Shown here in pieces: positions 34,749-48,780 of a DNA stretch of 64,000 nucleotides; the first letter of the stretch is position 1, and every line of letters starts with the position of its first letter. This DNA comes from Phoronis australis (lineage: Eukaryota > Phoronida > Phoronidae). The position numbers were made by a program, and so were the translations under genes. The stretch lies in contig NMRA01000145.1 in NCBI GenBank assembly GCA_002633005.1, positions 657,873-721,872 on the forward strand. The letters run 5' to 3'. The notes below the pieces were generated by a model. The model did no database searches and had not been told where the DNA came from. It saw only the letters and a list, made by a program, of their open reading frames with translations.

Positions 34749-34996
34749 CATGCGCGCACCCAGCCTTTAATATGGGGGGACTCGAATTCCTGACTAAGTG
34801 GACCTTTTGCTAACAAAAAGCGGGAGAACTTAAACAAATAAAAAAACGGGGTACCACCTTCAGAACTATGCGTCTGCGCCTTTTTAGTGGACTTTTGTCT
34901 CATTTTCTCGGACTTTTTGTTTCTCTGAGGCGGACCTTTTTGCCCAATTCGCCAAATGGGGGGGCTCGTTCGAGCCCTTCCCCGAGTGTGCACATG
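34749..34996 (+). mobile_element. MITE-like element, CATGCGCGCACC family, copy A
   Basis: Starts catgcgcgcacccag and ends gtgtgcacatg; flanked by a perfect 5-bp duplication cattc (34744-34748 and 34997-35001). It shares the inner blocks 'cggaccttttt', 'tttctctgaggcggacc' and 'cgccaaatggggggg' with copies at 46331, 50749 and 61623. No coding capacity. Confidence 0.8.
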
Positions 34997-35125
34997 CATT
35001 CAAGCTGGAGGAATGAAGATTTCGGAATCCGTTGAAGTAGTCTTTCCAGGAATTAATTCCATTCGGCCGGTGCTGTTGATATTATGCACAATTTGGGGTA
35101 ATAGTGTGATATAACGTGTCGGCAT

Positions 35126-35200
35126 TTTATGAACCATTTGACGCCAGTTATTCAGAGGAGAAAACTAGTTCTCAAAATGTGGGCACGTTATACCCGTCAA
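35126..35200. repeat. Fragment of the foldback family
   Basis: Shares 'gttattcag', 'ggagaaaact' and 'ggttctcaaaatg'-like blocks with 25700-25760. No ends seen. Confidence 0.5.
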
Positions 35201-38200
35201 TAGCAACGCCGATCTTTCCTGCTCAAAAGTTCCACCCCGCTGCACGGAGTTTAAAAAATCTGACTGAGTTTAAAAAATCTGACTGCGCATGGCAGGCATG
35301 CGGTGAGGAAGCCGTGCAATTGTTCGCCACTCCTGCTAAAGCTATTAGCTCGTTATTTTCAAATTGCATGCGGAATAACTGTTATCTCTCAGGCGCACAA
35401 GGCTACTTACTCCGTGCGTCAACACGTTGGCAACATGCTCTATATTAGTCGGGATGTACGCCTGGCCGGGTTTTGCTCGAGTATTCATCAACCTGGAATG
35501 AGATAAAAGAAAACTCAACGCAGATTCTCAAGCAACTCCTACGTTTACTCGTTAAACCCTTCGATTAGGTTCATTGCCCGAGCGACTGTAGCCATTCTGC
35601 GAATCTTTTACTGAGATTTTTCTTTGCGGACACAACTGAAGTCAAAGAAATATGCGAGTCAAGAATTCAAACAGCGACACGCAAGGAAAACTTTGCATTG
35701 TTCTCAGGTCATGATTTCGTCCGAGTAGGCGCACTGCAAATACTTTTCAACTGCATACATGTCTCAACATCTCTTGATGACTTCACTGTAGGCGTACTAC
35801 AAAGACTCGGGTTTATTTTTGCTGACAGTAGAATCCAACCTCACGAGTGCGTTCAAAAACAGTTTGCTACAAGTGAACATTCAACATTAATCAATGAGCT
35901 CGAAAATCCATTTGGAAAACATTAGCTGTGTAATTAAGTTACGGTAAAACATCGCTTTAACACACACAGACATATGTTACATTTGCACAACCATACAACA
36001 ATAGCATGTGCCGGACTTGTATTTATTTTCCTGAGGCATAGCTGGGTGGCGGGAGACAGCGTGTTTGTGATACCCCAGTTGCGACAGCAGAAACGTGATT
36101 ATATTAGCTTCATTGGATCCGTCTCAAGAACAATCCCAAATAGGCGCTCAACTAAGTTCGGTAAATCTAGTGGACTTGTGAAAACACGATTGTCCTTCCA
36201 TGTAGTGTTTTAATTTCATTCATCTTTTAACTTTCGATAGAAATCGAGAGTGAAATCGACGTTGAATTCTTTATGTTACAGAAAATGAGTAGGGGTCTTT
36301 TCAAGCATCACCCATAAAAGTCCCTTCATAATTTCGTTGAACTACGGGCTCAGTTTTTAGTCATATTGTTAGAAAATGTCATTAGTCAAAAAGGAGCGAA
36401 CAATGAGAATAAAACGATAGAAAGAGAAAGATATCACGTGTGAGTAAAGAACATCACAAATAGGAAAAAGATTTAATGAAACTAATTGAGCCCGTATTTC
36501 GGATCTTTTAATGCAACTGGGCACTTGGGCCTGTTTCATGAAAAGTCACTTACGACTTACTTAGGCGAGGGAAATTTGGTGTTACGCTCCCACTTAAATT
36601 TCTGAATAAAGATTTAGCCAAGTAATTAAGAGTGCATCACAGTCTAGAAATAATTTACTAAATAGCAGGTATGTGGATATTCTAAGAGACCGTGCACCTT
36701 TGATCAAGTGGGATTTTCTAGTTTTTTCAGAAATACCTGAGTGGAGCGCCGTAAGACCAAATTTCTGACTTAAAATTTAAGTTGCCTTTCCTGGAATAGA
36801 CTTCAAGTAACTATTGCTTTGAGATTGACGTATTCATATATAAACTACAGTGTATTGCTTTGCATGTAAAATCAAACCTAATAACTAACTTTGCATTAGC
36901 AGTGCCGATTGGCTGAGATGTTTCTGTTGCAATGCATTCTGGGATATAATTTCTGTGCATGGGACCGTGAACACTCGAGTTTCCACAAGCCATGGCAAAA
37001 TTGTGGCATTTTTTTTGATTTTCAAGTTGCGTACTTGTATCAGAAAGTAAATATAATTTACAGCTGGTCGGTACATTGTCCTAACTACGGCGAACCTCAA
37101 TTATCTCTGACTGGAACTCATCTTTTGGTGCCGGGGGCCCGGGAGCCGGTACATTAGTACAGCCCTCACACGCTTTCCCTTCCTTTACACAGATAGAAAT
37201 TTTACCGTATTGAAACGATGCAACATCAAGCCTAGCTCGACCGTGATAGCTCACTGACGTTGCCTGTTCTATTCACAACAGAACTCAAAACGATTGCACT
37301 AACGAAGTTACTTTGTTTATACGAACCTAAAAATCGGCAAACTATAATCAAATGCTTCTTACAAAAACATTTTGGGAGAGCACGCAGCGAATGACTCGTT
37401 TTGATAACCCCGATATCAATAAAAGAAAACAATTAAAACACAAAAACAAAACCAGGAGTGTGGCATTTCTCGATATGTATTATATGTTTAGCCATTTCCA
37501 TGCGTATTTGATTTGTCGGTTGCGAACCTAGAGGAAATTCAAGGAATACAAGTTCACGTGTGTGTATTGCAGCAATTAAGGACACTCTTTATGTTGGAAC
37601 TGGACAACTGTTTAAATTAGGTGCAAAAGCTAGAAGATGGGGTCAACTGTGAAATGTTTTCTAGCTTCTCAAACATTTCTTGGGATTCCTGGAGTAAAAA
37701 AAGACCACTAAACCCAGTGAAATCATTTCTTGGTGCTCATATTTTGTAATATTTCTCTAAACATTTTGGAACACCTTTATGTCGCATCGATGGCGGGGGC
37801 CCACCGCGATAAGTCACAATCAAAACAAGACACTACGGCCTTACCCATTTTTCAGCCTGAAAGAGGAAGCAATATGTCGCCACGTCTCTATCTCCTAGTG
37901 GCTGGTGGTTCCTTATCTGTGGGCTCCAATATTCACTCAAAATTGTCAACGCTAAGTAATCTCTCGTGTATGTCTTTATTCCAGTGCGAACAGAAATTAA
38001 ATCTAATTCAAACTTAGTCAGCACATGAATTTCAAAAAAATATCAGTTATGCAAGATATTAAAAATAGCATTTAGAAAGGGGGTTTCAAGCAGATTTGAA
38101 TGTTTAATCGGAAAACCAACGGAAGTGGCGAATTACTGGTTGTCTTTGGAACAATTTGGTAAGAGATTCTCAGACTACACCGCGTCAAGTTTTCGTAGAA

Positions 38201-39609
38201 ACGATACAGGCTTGTATAAAAGAGCGTCCAGGAAGTTTTGGCTCGGCCACTTTTGTGTTGCTGCAATGACGAAATATGAAGTGTGCCCTCCCCGCCCCTT
38301 TGCGACCCACAGATTGGTTCCTTTTATGTTAGGAGACAACCTCTCGGCAAATTAGGTCACCTTTGGTTCGGGTGAGTACTATTCATCGGTCGAACTGTCT
38401 GTCGGGTGTGTTTTGGTTTCCAAGAGCGGCGGCCCTTTCTGTAATAGTGTAATGCCCCCCGTCGTCTACGGTCGTCTGACACCAAGTACAGATACGAGTA
38501 ATGTCATTAAATTCCCTAGAACCAGAGATTCATTCCTAAAGAAAGACAACGCATCTCTCCTACGTTCTGTCATACATTCCTCATGGGATCTCTCGCTACT
38601 TCGTCCAGCGCCATGCATTATTCACGACACCCTGATAAGGTATTAAACTATAATCCAGACATAATGAGAGAATTATAATTTGAGCCAGCTAGGCTATAGC
38701 ACAGCACAGCAACACCGAAATGAGTTCAACAAAATCTCAGATCCCCAACCTGGGCCCAGGGTCAATCTCCGAACTCAGCCGACCCTAAGCTAATGGTGTC
38801 GATTGCACGAGCACAAAGTACGCTCTACCATTGGTTAATTTTCGAGTTGAGTTCGAGTACAGAGACCCGGGTCCTGGCCAAAGAGTAAATCTGGGACGAA
38901 TGTCACTCAGTCCGAGACGACTGCACCAGTAAGCTTTTTGCACGACAATTACCTTGGATTCCGAACTGCTATATTATTCTCTGTCATCTCACTCAGACAT
39001 GTCTGTATCGTGGTAAACATTACCGCTGTCAACTGTCATTGCCCCTCGTCATTTTCGTCTTGGCGGCTCTTATCAACTCATTTCCTCAAAATGTTTTGAA
39101 CATGAGCGAACGACTTATAAAAGGAATTCGCATACATAAACCTGTGAGCTAGCAACGTCGCATTGGCCTTCTGTTGTGCCATTTCATTTATCCCTCTCAG
39201 CTGACGGTTGTTTTGTGAAAACGCTGTTAACATTCCGTTATAATCCATTGCGTTTTGTTGAGGTATTGTGTTTGTGGTTGTACGGGGCTATTAGTTGTTC
39301 ATTCAACGACAAATATGCTTGTTTATATAACGTCGGGAAGAGGTCTGTTGTGTGCGGAGGCAGGCTTACGGGATCATTGGCGTAGTCGCGGTTGGGGGCC
39401 TGGGCCAGGAACACAGGGCCATGCCTTGTTACTGCAAAAAAATCCTTCCGCCATTTGAATTGCATTTCAATTTCACGGGTCCTGTTCATAGCAAACTGTC
39501 GTGCCCACGGTGCCATTTCAGCCCCCTTCCCACTCGCGTCCCAATATGAGCTCTGCCAGTGCACACAGTACGCATGACCAAACCCGTAGGGCCTCGCTAC
39601 TCGCGTACG

Positions 39610-39705
39610 CGAATACATACGTGCACATATACATGTACATATATACACACATGCATGCATACGCATACATACTAACACACATACATATCGCACATTTATA
39701 TATGC
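39610..39705. repeat. Imperfect CATA/CACA microsatellite
   Basis: acatacgtgcacatatacatg followed by catgcatgcatacgcatacat variants. Confidence 0.85.
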
Positions 39706-41401
39706 AATTAATGTCTTTTTAATGCTCTTTGCTCAGTCAAAATTTTTGAAGTTGGTCCGCGTTTCTATACATGATAGATGAAACGTTACGTACCTGTGAT
39801 TTTACGTAGCACTTTAAATTAGAATACATTAATCCCTGGTCACGAAATCGCCGGCATTAATCATCGACAGGAGAAAAGAACTTTGAACTTCTATGTCATA
39901 GTATCTCATGCGTTCACAGCTTAATTCAGTAGTGAGATATGAGTATAGACACGCTATTTTTAAATTATCTCTCGCTTAAGATTCATCCAAACAAGACTTT
40001 ATCCTGACTTACGACTGATGATCGCGTGAGCACAGTCGGAGTTCAGTGCAGGAAACGGTAACTATAGAGACCAGGTTCTTTAGCTATAGACTCAGTGCGA
40101 AGAAATAGTAATTCGAGCAGTTTCTTCTACAGTGGCAAAAGTGGTAAAACCCCAGAGCAAAGTTCACATGAATTACTTGCTGTAAAGAAATTGAATACAA
40201 TGAAGACTAAGCTGCGGCGAAATAGCATTGATTCAGAGACACTATTACTAATACCGTACTACTCACTAGCTTGATTTCCTGTGTTTGACAGTCAGACTAG
40301 TTTATTTTAAGGTTAAAAATTAAGTTCAGAATACCATAAGTTATTGACGCAATTATTGGAGGAAGTAGCATTATCAATAATTTATGGCATACCCCTGTTG
40401 CTTCGCCGAAATCGTTTCGACGAAGGCTTCCAGCTTTTTACACAGTTCAAACACGGAAATCAAAAGACCTACGACACTGGCAACGCGCAGTACGTAGCAT
40501 TTCTCGGTCAGATGGCGACCACCGCACAAAAGATAACAGACATTCACGATAGCCCAAAAACTGTGAAATACCGCCGTCTATTTTTGTTCTTTTCTTTCCT
40601 TTCCATTTGGTCTGATAGCGCACGGAACTGGAGAGAGGGCGACCACCTGAGTCACGTTAAGCCGAGCTGTGTTCGTGGGCAGGATTGGCCAGAAAATTTG
40701 ACTATTCATTGACATGCAAACCCATGTGTTTTTGTCCCACTGAAATTCCTTTCTCTGACCTCCTTGTTAATGAGTTTATCAGTTTCTAGAAAACGTGTTT
40801 GGTTTGGCTTAATTGCTACTGAGAGCAAAGGTGGCCATGACGTTCAACGAAATGAAAACACGTAAAACGTTCTTGGGTTTAAGTCTTGTCCTTTCTTAAC
40901 TAGCAATTGCACGCTCATCGTCACTTTGATGTCAAAAATTGTTGAAATTAACAATGTAATAGAATCCAGGCTACATTAGAGTTATTGTTTGACTCTGATT
41001 AAAGCATCAAAAATTTCAAAAAGCCGGGAAATTAGCCACGAGTGATCTTTTACTTTTTCACGAGAAAACAAGAATATGTTTGTCATTTTCCGTTCGACGT
41101 TATAATGTACACATATGTATTTAATGTACACGATAACGTCACACGGAAATGGACGAACTTCAGTTTGTATCGAACGAGCTTGCTATTGTCGACATTTAAG
41201 TACTGCGTTTTTGCATAGCAAACCAGTCAAAGATATTCCTCTGACTGCAGTCGATCGAGTTTGTGCTCTTCATCTTTATCCTCGTTGTCGGAATATTCCG
41301 ATATTGAGGTTGTTTTATTCAGATAACGTGCAATATTCTCACTCAACTGTCCGATTCGTTCAACAACTCTGCCAGTGACACGCAATCAGCTGTGTCAACC
41401 A

Positions 41402-41406
41402 TATGN

Positions 41407-41440
<34 letters not shown>

Positions 41441-41445
41441 TATGT
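41402..41445. repeat. Long G homopolymer between catatg words, with one N
   Basis: The sequence reads catatg, N at 41406, about 33 G, then catatg. Length is probably unreliable because homopolymers of this size are badly sequenced. Confidence 0.9.
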
Positions 41446-43616
41446 GATTTATTTTCAGCATGTCGGCGACGTTACAACACTAGGTAAGCAAAAGGGTTTT
41501 TGAAAACATAAAGTTTTCAATATGTCGGTTATTCATTGTTCATGTGAATATGTACTTTCTCTGTTTTCATTTTGCCTTGGGTAACCGGTACTTCAAAGTA
41601 CATTGTGATTTGACGTATCCGTCTATATAAAAAGGTCAATGAAATCACACTATTGTGCGTCACTAACGTCGCCATGGTTTTTAGACGTTTTTTATTATCA
41701 AACTCATCCAGTGGATAATAAGTTATATGCAACCCAGTTTCAACAAAACAGACTAGGGTTTTTAACCATGTCGATGAATCGATGGAAGCTACCGTTAGTC
41801 TTTTCTATTGGGTTATGAAAATTCCGCTGCATATTAAAAATCAGAAACCACGTATGTCGTTATCTCGGCGATCAACCTCACGCTAGCCGCGAAGACCAGA
41901 CCGTAACGCAAAGCTGCCTGGCCAGACGACACCTGAGAGTAAAAAATACCCAATCGAAAATGGTAGCACGACTCCTACCCTTGCTACAGGAGGGCCCCCA
42001 TGTTGTGAGACGACTGATATATATTACCTTGAAAGTCACGTTTAATCACGGAGGATTATAAATTGATATTTTAAATTGATGCCCGAGCTGAAGGGGAGAC
42101 ACCATAGGCACAATGGAGGGTTGGGAAAGAGCCCTTCAAAGCAGAAAAATAATTCTGGTGTTTAAACACGGTCAGACTATTTGGTTCATCCGTCTTCTAC
42201 GTTTTACGGTAGTAACCAAGCAATGACTTGAATCTGTATGCTTTAAAACTTATTATGACCAGCAATCTCAAATCGGTTGCATATTAGGTATTGATTTATT
42301 TCATGAGTGTGCGCTAATCTAAATCAGATCTATAATACCGTCCTCATTGAACGCGTATGACCGATAAACTTACACAAGGTCAGCGAAATGGCATCAAAGG
42401 AGTTTGGCGTTGTTTCCAAATTTGGTTTTACATTGCTTCCCTTCATAACATCTTTGGAACTGTGTTTGAATCTCCCTTTGAGTTATCTTGCGTATGGGAC
42501 ATTATCGGATTTTGCGGCTGGAAAACGCAATTGGGAAAATTGATGTTGTATGGGATAGACTTTTAAGTTATTTGCTAATTGACCAAAGCTGTAAAGCGAA
42601 ATAATCCGTTGTGTTTTTGCGATTTTTCTTACAAATCGCCAGTTCTTGCTTTTTGTCTGGCTGACATTCATTGAAATCAAAGACGGTGTCTTTGCCGTTT
42701 AAATACTCTTAAAATCCTGTGGCATTGAACGAGTGGGTTTTGGCTCGCTGGCAGAGAGTTCGACTATTTCGTACTGGGTACTGGGTACTACTGCTCACTC
42801 ATGTATAATTTCTTTTCTTGCCGAGAATGTCCCTTTAAACCCAATTCCATAACCGAGTACTCAATTTGATGAAAATTTGAATAACTGGATAACGTCCCGT
42901 CCAAAACCCGTATCATCAAGAATATCAGACAATCCCCTTAATTCATGATCAGTTGTTATCGTAGAAGTCGTGCATGGAACAACTCACTACAAGTGACTGT
43001 CACGTTGAACAATGTTGGTGACGTCATTCATGACAATGGGAATTTTTCAGAGCGGGAATTAGGTCGTTCAGGCAATTCAAAGCACGGAATTAGTCTTGAG
43101 TAGCCAACTTCGACATAATGCCAGACCAAAGGATAGCTGGCCAGGGGTGAAATTTGGAAAGGGTGCCCAAACTTTGATATCGTGATTCTGTGTCGTTGGC
43201 AAGCTAATCTTGTCTAACAATCGGCGAAGCAGGTCCCAGAATTTTTTTCATTTAGGAAATGAAGTCTTGTCAGCCTAATGCAGGTTAAATTTCTATCACA
43301 GATTAATAAATGGCGAGAAAACTGCTTGAACATTTCTTTGGAAGTTAGCAGTTATTGTGGCCAGAGGGTCAGAGACAACTCACAGTGTGGGTCGCTTCTT
43401 TTAGCCACGATATGGATTACCTGCCTTCTAAAGAACTGGCGGGTCTTTGACTTAGACTTCATGCATTGTTCTCAGGATCCCGTTTCAGTTACGGCGGAAT
43501 AAAGATTTAGCTCTAGAAATGGTTTATTGAAACTTCCCAGTAACTATCTGTGTTCTACGAGACTTTGCACTTTTGCTCAAGTGAGATTTAATTATTCTTC
43601 ACAAACAGTTGTGTCA

Positions 43617-43680
43617 TGGGCGACGCACTATAGGGGGCTGGGGGGCTATGGTCCTCCACTTTTTTCAGTGCTACGCGCAC
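43617..43680. repeat. Repeat related to 1505-1575
   Basis: Both copies contain actatagggggctgggg or ccatagggggctgggg followed by a short spacer and tttcagtgct. The 1505 copy is bounded by gggcg and its inverse cgccc, suggesting a small inverted-repeat element. Confidence 0.5.
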
Positions 43681-45410
43681 ATGGTCCAGAGGCGGTGTTG
43701 CACCGCCCATGTGTGTGGCGCGTAAGAAGACATTTCTCGTTTCATGATAAAACAAGATCCTGGGAACGAATGGGGGGATAAAAGAAGGTAAGAACAAATG
43801 ACTATACACAGGGGATGATTTAGGGGTGCAGGGCCCGCCCCTTCCCACGGGCGCGATCGAAGGTGTCATCAGCGTGCCGTGTTATGACTTACGCCGGCAT
43901 TTTCTTTTGAAAGCTGTGGTTGCCCTTTCCCTCTAGGACATCTTAGATCATCCAGTGACACGCAAAACTTGAGTCACCAGTTGTATGCAGATGCGGCCCC
44001 GGGGTCCGGCATGGGTGCCTACTGTAAGAAATCATAGCAGGGGAGATTATGCGCTGATCCTAACTCCAGAGAACCAAGTTTGGCAACTGTAACTCCGTGA
44101 AATCGTGTATCGTGTATCGACTGACGAATTCAACGGGTCACCTTGCTTTTAACTTACCTGAATTTCAAAGGAACACCTCCCGACGATCGGGTGTTGTTGT
44201 CACGAAATTCTGTCGTTGGCCTACCATAATCTTGAGGACACATTTTGACCGAATGAAGCACCAGGAAAGAGCCACAAACCTACTTACAAAAGCAACATTC
44301 ATTGATGCATGTCTCACTTTTCAGTAAGTGCATGTTCGTTAGATGTGAGACCATCAGCTATTAGCAATTCCGGTAAAATTAGATCCGTCAACCAGTCTTA
44401 ATCCAAAATTGAATTCATGCGCAAACCTTCTGCGAATAGTTCACATGCAACAGGATTAGATCTTCTTGTTTTTTTAAAATTTCTAACGCGGAATATTACG
44501 AAATAATCAACGCGTGTCTCCCTCAATGATGTCGAAATACACGCCCTGTGGACTGTTGTGGTCAGCTGTTCGAATGCAGAAGTCAGACACCAAACGTCTA
44601 CTGACGCGCTCCTCGCAAGTTGAACGGAAACGTAACGACGTTTTCCAACACGCAGAAAAATATCTCCACACCCACAACTCCCTCTTGACTCTAAGCAAAG
44701 TGGAAAATAAATTACCCGCTGCTATACACCCAACCGAAGCTTATCGATTTTTCCCTGCGCTGGCTATTTGATATTGTATTAACCGACTCAAGTATCGTAT
44801 TTATTGTGTTAGAACATGGGATTTTGCTGGTATTATTCAATTGTTTTCTCAACCTAGTAAAGCAATCGATCAACATTCCACGATTAAGACTATGCATTTT
44901 GTAATTATACACGTGATAAACTGCAGCGGTAAGTTTTGTATTATTCCAGGCAACGTTGTTATAAGGCGTAGGAATTTTTAGTGAGATGGGGTGGTGGTCG
45001 TAATAAATGTGACAGCAATCTTTCTGCTCCGGTCGACACCAGGTTCGCCTCCACTCCTTCGGTCACAATCCACTGAGTTTCTTCCAGTTTAACCTCTCCA
45101 CCCCATGTCGACACGTGATATACCTCCGCCCGCACCCCCTCGACACCAATTTGGCCCACACGTTCGCCCCCTTTTGGTCGCTTTGTAATGGGGCGCTGCC
45201 TCTCAGCTTCATCAGTAGGAGCGGGGCGCCCGCCCCCCCTCGCTTCATACGTCTATGGTTATTGATTGAACTATTCCAGCTCAACTTGTTAGACCAGCAT
45301 ATACGGAAATGTGCGCATTTGTGATATCATTCTTGAAAATACACCACAACAAAATATTTTAATATGTCAGCAACTCCCCCTTGCTCAGGCCGCAGGCATG
45401 AGCATAACCA

Positions 45411-45563
45411 GCCTCCCGTGCAGTAGCGCTAGGACCTCGCTAAAACGCAAAACTTCGCGAGATTACGTGAGGCAATGCCGTGTATTTTAAATTAGAACAC
45501 GTGACTTTGACTAGATTTTAGCTAGGTCCTAGCGTAGGTCCTAGCCTAACTGAACGCACGCCG
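45411..45563. mobile_element. Short inverted-repeat element, TAGGACC family, copy 1
   Basis: About 150 bp. Left end gcctcccgtgcagtagcgctaggacc and right end ggtcctagcctaactgaacgcacgcc are inverse of each other with a few mismatches. Inner 'cttcgcgagattacgtga' and 'ttagctaggtcctagcgtag' are shared with copy 2 at 47674. Noncoding. Confidence 0.7.
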
Positions 45564-46330
45564 GGAATGCTTTCTTAGGCAGACTGAAGACGATCAGTAA
45601 GAACGATCACACGCTTCGGTAGTAATGCAAAGCGACATCTTGCGAAAAATTCCGCGATCTTGAGTTTTTGCGAGTTTCGTGCGTTTACGGCGAAGGCAGG
45701 CCTGATTAAAAAAATCGAATGAGCGTAGAATATTGATAAGTAAGTACGAAGACAATTTCTTCAGCAACTTTAGCAGTTGACAAGTCCTGAAGAGAGATTT
45801 TGTAGAAATTACATAACTGCTCATGACTTGTCTAGTTTCTTTCCAATTGTTTAACATCCTTCCACTATCACGATTTTATTCATCCAAGAGTGACTGAATG
45901 TGACAAATCCGTTCATCGGCTGGGATAGAAATACTCGACGCCTTTCCTTAAGCACAATTTTACTAATTGCCAAAACGCTTTGGGACTAATAACTATGTTT
46001 ATATATCAGATCGTTTGTAAATAGATTTCTCTAGAGCTTCAACTTTTGCGTCAGTCCTTTATTCTTCACAAAATTTACTTGATTATTAGAGTTTCTTAAA
46101 TCAAACATTGCACACTTAATTTGCTGTTTATAGCCTCTAATTCCTCACGACGCCACGGTAGCGCTGCATTTTCTCAAATTTAACTGTACAGCAGGGATAG
46201 ATAATCGTCAAGAAAGGCATTACCAGATGATGCCTTCTTGGCTGCACGTAACTGATGTATGGTGTCGGTCCTCCACCCTACTGTTTGCAATACGGTTGAC
46301 CACCATTAGCTAACATGTCCATAAACTAAT

Positions 46331-46587
46331 CATGCGCGCACCCAAGGGGGGCTCGGGGGCTCGAACGAGCCCCCCATTTGGCGAAGTGGGCAAAAAGGTC
46401 CGCCTGAGAGAAACAAAAGGTCCTAGAAAATGAGACAAAAGTCCACTAAACAAGCACAAACACGCAATTCACAGTGGTGCGCCGGTTTTGTTTTTGTTTT
46501 TGTTTTTTTAGTCCGCCGGCTATTACCAAAAGGTCCACGACGCTAGGAATTCGAGCCCCCCATATAGAAGGTTGGATGCGCGCATTG
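46331..46587 (-). mobile_element. MITE-like element, CATGCGCGCACC family, copy B
   Basis: Inverted relative to copy A. Left end catgcgcgcaccca, right end gatgcgcgcattg. Flanks ctaat and ctaac may be a 5-bp duplication with one change. Inner blocks gcgaagtgggcaaaaaggtcc and agacaaaagtccact match copy A reversed. Confidence 0.75.
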
Positions 46588-47673
46588 CTAACTACAGCGT
46601 TTAGCTTTCCATCTATCCCAATCATATTCATGGACTTCTAAACTTGTAATTAGCAACATGACCCTGTGTCTGTGAAACGCTGCGAAAAGCACGGATACAT
46701 TTAATCCCACAAATCAATTTTAAAGTTTGACACGAAATCAAATACATCAGTAGATAATAAACCATAATGCAACAGCCGTTGTTAGATAAAATGTCTAAAT
46801 GTTATGTCGAAACCAACCGTTATATCCGCAACAAATTCGAACAATAGGTAATTTTCCAAATGGATTGATAACATTATCTTTACTGGCCCTTGTCATATTA
46901 AAGTTATCCGATTCACGCCATTCACATGAGGGCAAAAATTCTGTACAAAAACTCATTGGATGTAATTGAGGAGATAACCGTTGGGATCGTCTGCAATTAA
47001 ATTAATCCATATAGAAATGGCTTCTTTCATACCATTCCAAGATNCTACCCCCCCCCCCCCCCACCATTCTTTTCACGTACACTGTCGCGTCCTCAGGTGG
47101 AAGATAAATACAACAAAATGGTATATCTTTCTCAGTACAAAATAAAGTCTTATCAGTTAACAAGAAAATGCCGAAATCAATTTTATGACAAACTCAAGTT
47201 CAACAACGCAGAGTTAAGCAACTTTTTAGCAAGCACAGTCGTAGTCCACCGGAGTTTCCCCCGAACATTGTTCTTTACATTATTTCTCCAGAAGCATTTG
47301 TATCCAGGCAAAAATTAGCAAACCGATTTTTATTCTTTCCCTACATTTCCAGCTAGCAAGCTCAACTGAACGTAAGTTGTCAACGACGCTCTTGCATTTT
47401 ATTTAGCTACCTAAGTTGTGTAATTTAAAGTCGTGTTGCACGTATTTCGGAACTCCAAGAAGACGCCATGTCCTGGACGCTAACCATATCTGTTATCTTT
47501 CTTGTTTCACTCTCTTAACGCTGCTCTCTTATTCGTCACAAATGAAGTGTTTTCTGTCTTCAGTTGGTGAATAGGGACGATTTCGATAAGGGTGTTTATC
47601 CCTATCACTTCTCCTTATTTGTGAACTATTTGGAAAGTGATTTACAAAATTTAAAGGCCCGTAGGTAAATACT

Positions 47674-47818
47674 GCCTCCCGTTCAGTAACACTAGGACCT
47701 TCGCTAAAAAGCAAGACTTCGCGAGATTACGTGATATATTGCTGTGTATTTCAAATGACTTTGGCTAGATTTTAGCTAGGTCCTAGCGTAGGTCCTAGCG
47801 TTACTGAACGCACGCCTG
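47674..47818. mobile_element. Short inverted-repeat element, TAGGACC family, copy 2
   Basis: Left end gcctcccgttcagtaac, right end gttactgaacgcacgcc; 'gttcagtaac' and 'gttactgaac' are a perfect 10-bp terminal inverse. It is highly similar to 45411-45563 over its length, with a short deletion in the middle. Confidence 0.75.
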
Positions 47819-48390
47819 GTCTTACATTTACCGGTACTGCTGTGTGCAGAAGAGGTGATTATAGGTACCGAAACAGTTATTTCTAACTATGCAAATACGA
47901 ATTATAAAACTAGAAGAATTTTGATATAAATATGTAAGTCTCATACGAATATATGAGCAATGCAAATGATGGTACTTGAGAACCCATGAATGAAAAGTGA
48001 AAACGGTACGAACGACCTCAGATTATAGAAGTTTGGGTCTTTAGTTTGCTAACTGTATATTCGCGAAAGCGCAGAAAACACTAGCTGACAAAGCGGCATT
48101 GTTTGTATTTAAAAAGAACATGATTACATATTCTAACATCCCTGTACAAACATATTACCGATTGTATTCTGTGGGTCTGATTTACATGCTCTGCTGTTAC
48201 CAAGATTTGATAAGGTGAGCAAAATAGTAGTCAAGAACTTTATGCAGACTCGTGATTTAAATCCCTTGAGAAAAAATTATTAAATATATGGACGTTGCTG
48301 AGAAACGTAGGATTGAGATCCTTGAAATGGATTAATTTTGGCTAAGATAATCTGTACTGTCTTTATACAATATAATTGTGTTGGTCGGAG

Positions 48391-48574
48391 GCCTTTTACA
48401 CGAAAATGGAGAATCCTACACGAGCTTCAGGTTTATGACATGGGCAAAACTTCTTGGAAATTTCGTCAAAAATAAATCCCTTTGCAAGCCTCGGGATTTT
48501 GACGAAATTTCCAAGAGGTTTTGCCCATGTCATAAATCTGAGACGAGAGTAGGATTTGTTTTCTCACATTAAAA
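48391..48574. repeat. Long hairpin (inverted repeat)
   Basis: Arms 48437-48471 and 48497-48531 match at 34 of 35 positions around a 25-nt spacer. Weaker pairing extends outward to about 48391 and 48574. It may be a foldback element or an expressed hairpin RNA. No second copy was seen in the window. Confidence 0.75.
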
Positions 48575-48780
48575 GCTCGACGTATCTAAAACTTTCAACC
48601 ACATGACCCACTTTTGTAAGAACACTGCGCACTGTAAAGTAATTCACCTACTTTTTGTTGATAGTTTTATTTTAAGCTTAACGATTGTAAATTGCATTCA
48701 GCTTTCGTAGCAAATGTTCAAGTTAGAATCTAATAAATATTTGTGGCGGTGGACAGGATTGTTCATACATGAACAACCCT

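Noticed and set aside
34464-34793. 109-codon plus-strand frame
   Set aside because: Runs from a low-complexity atga-rich stretch into MITE copy A; chance frame.
34712-34999. 95-codon minus-strand frame
   Set aside because: Lies almost wholly in MITE copy A; similar frames arise in other copies with different stops.
39238-39693. 151-codon minus-strand frame
   Set aside because: Its start is a translated microsatellite and the remainder has no recognisable domain or splice support.
40344-40712. 122-codon plus-strand frame
   Set aside because: No family recognised, no convincing splice sites in phase, and no neighbours to join to.
44097-44330. Possible minus-strand exon ending in gtaagt near 44155
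   Set aside because: The donor looks good but the translation in all frames is unrelated to PAQR or any family known to me.
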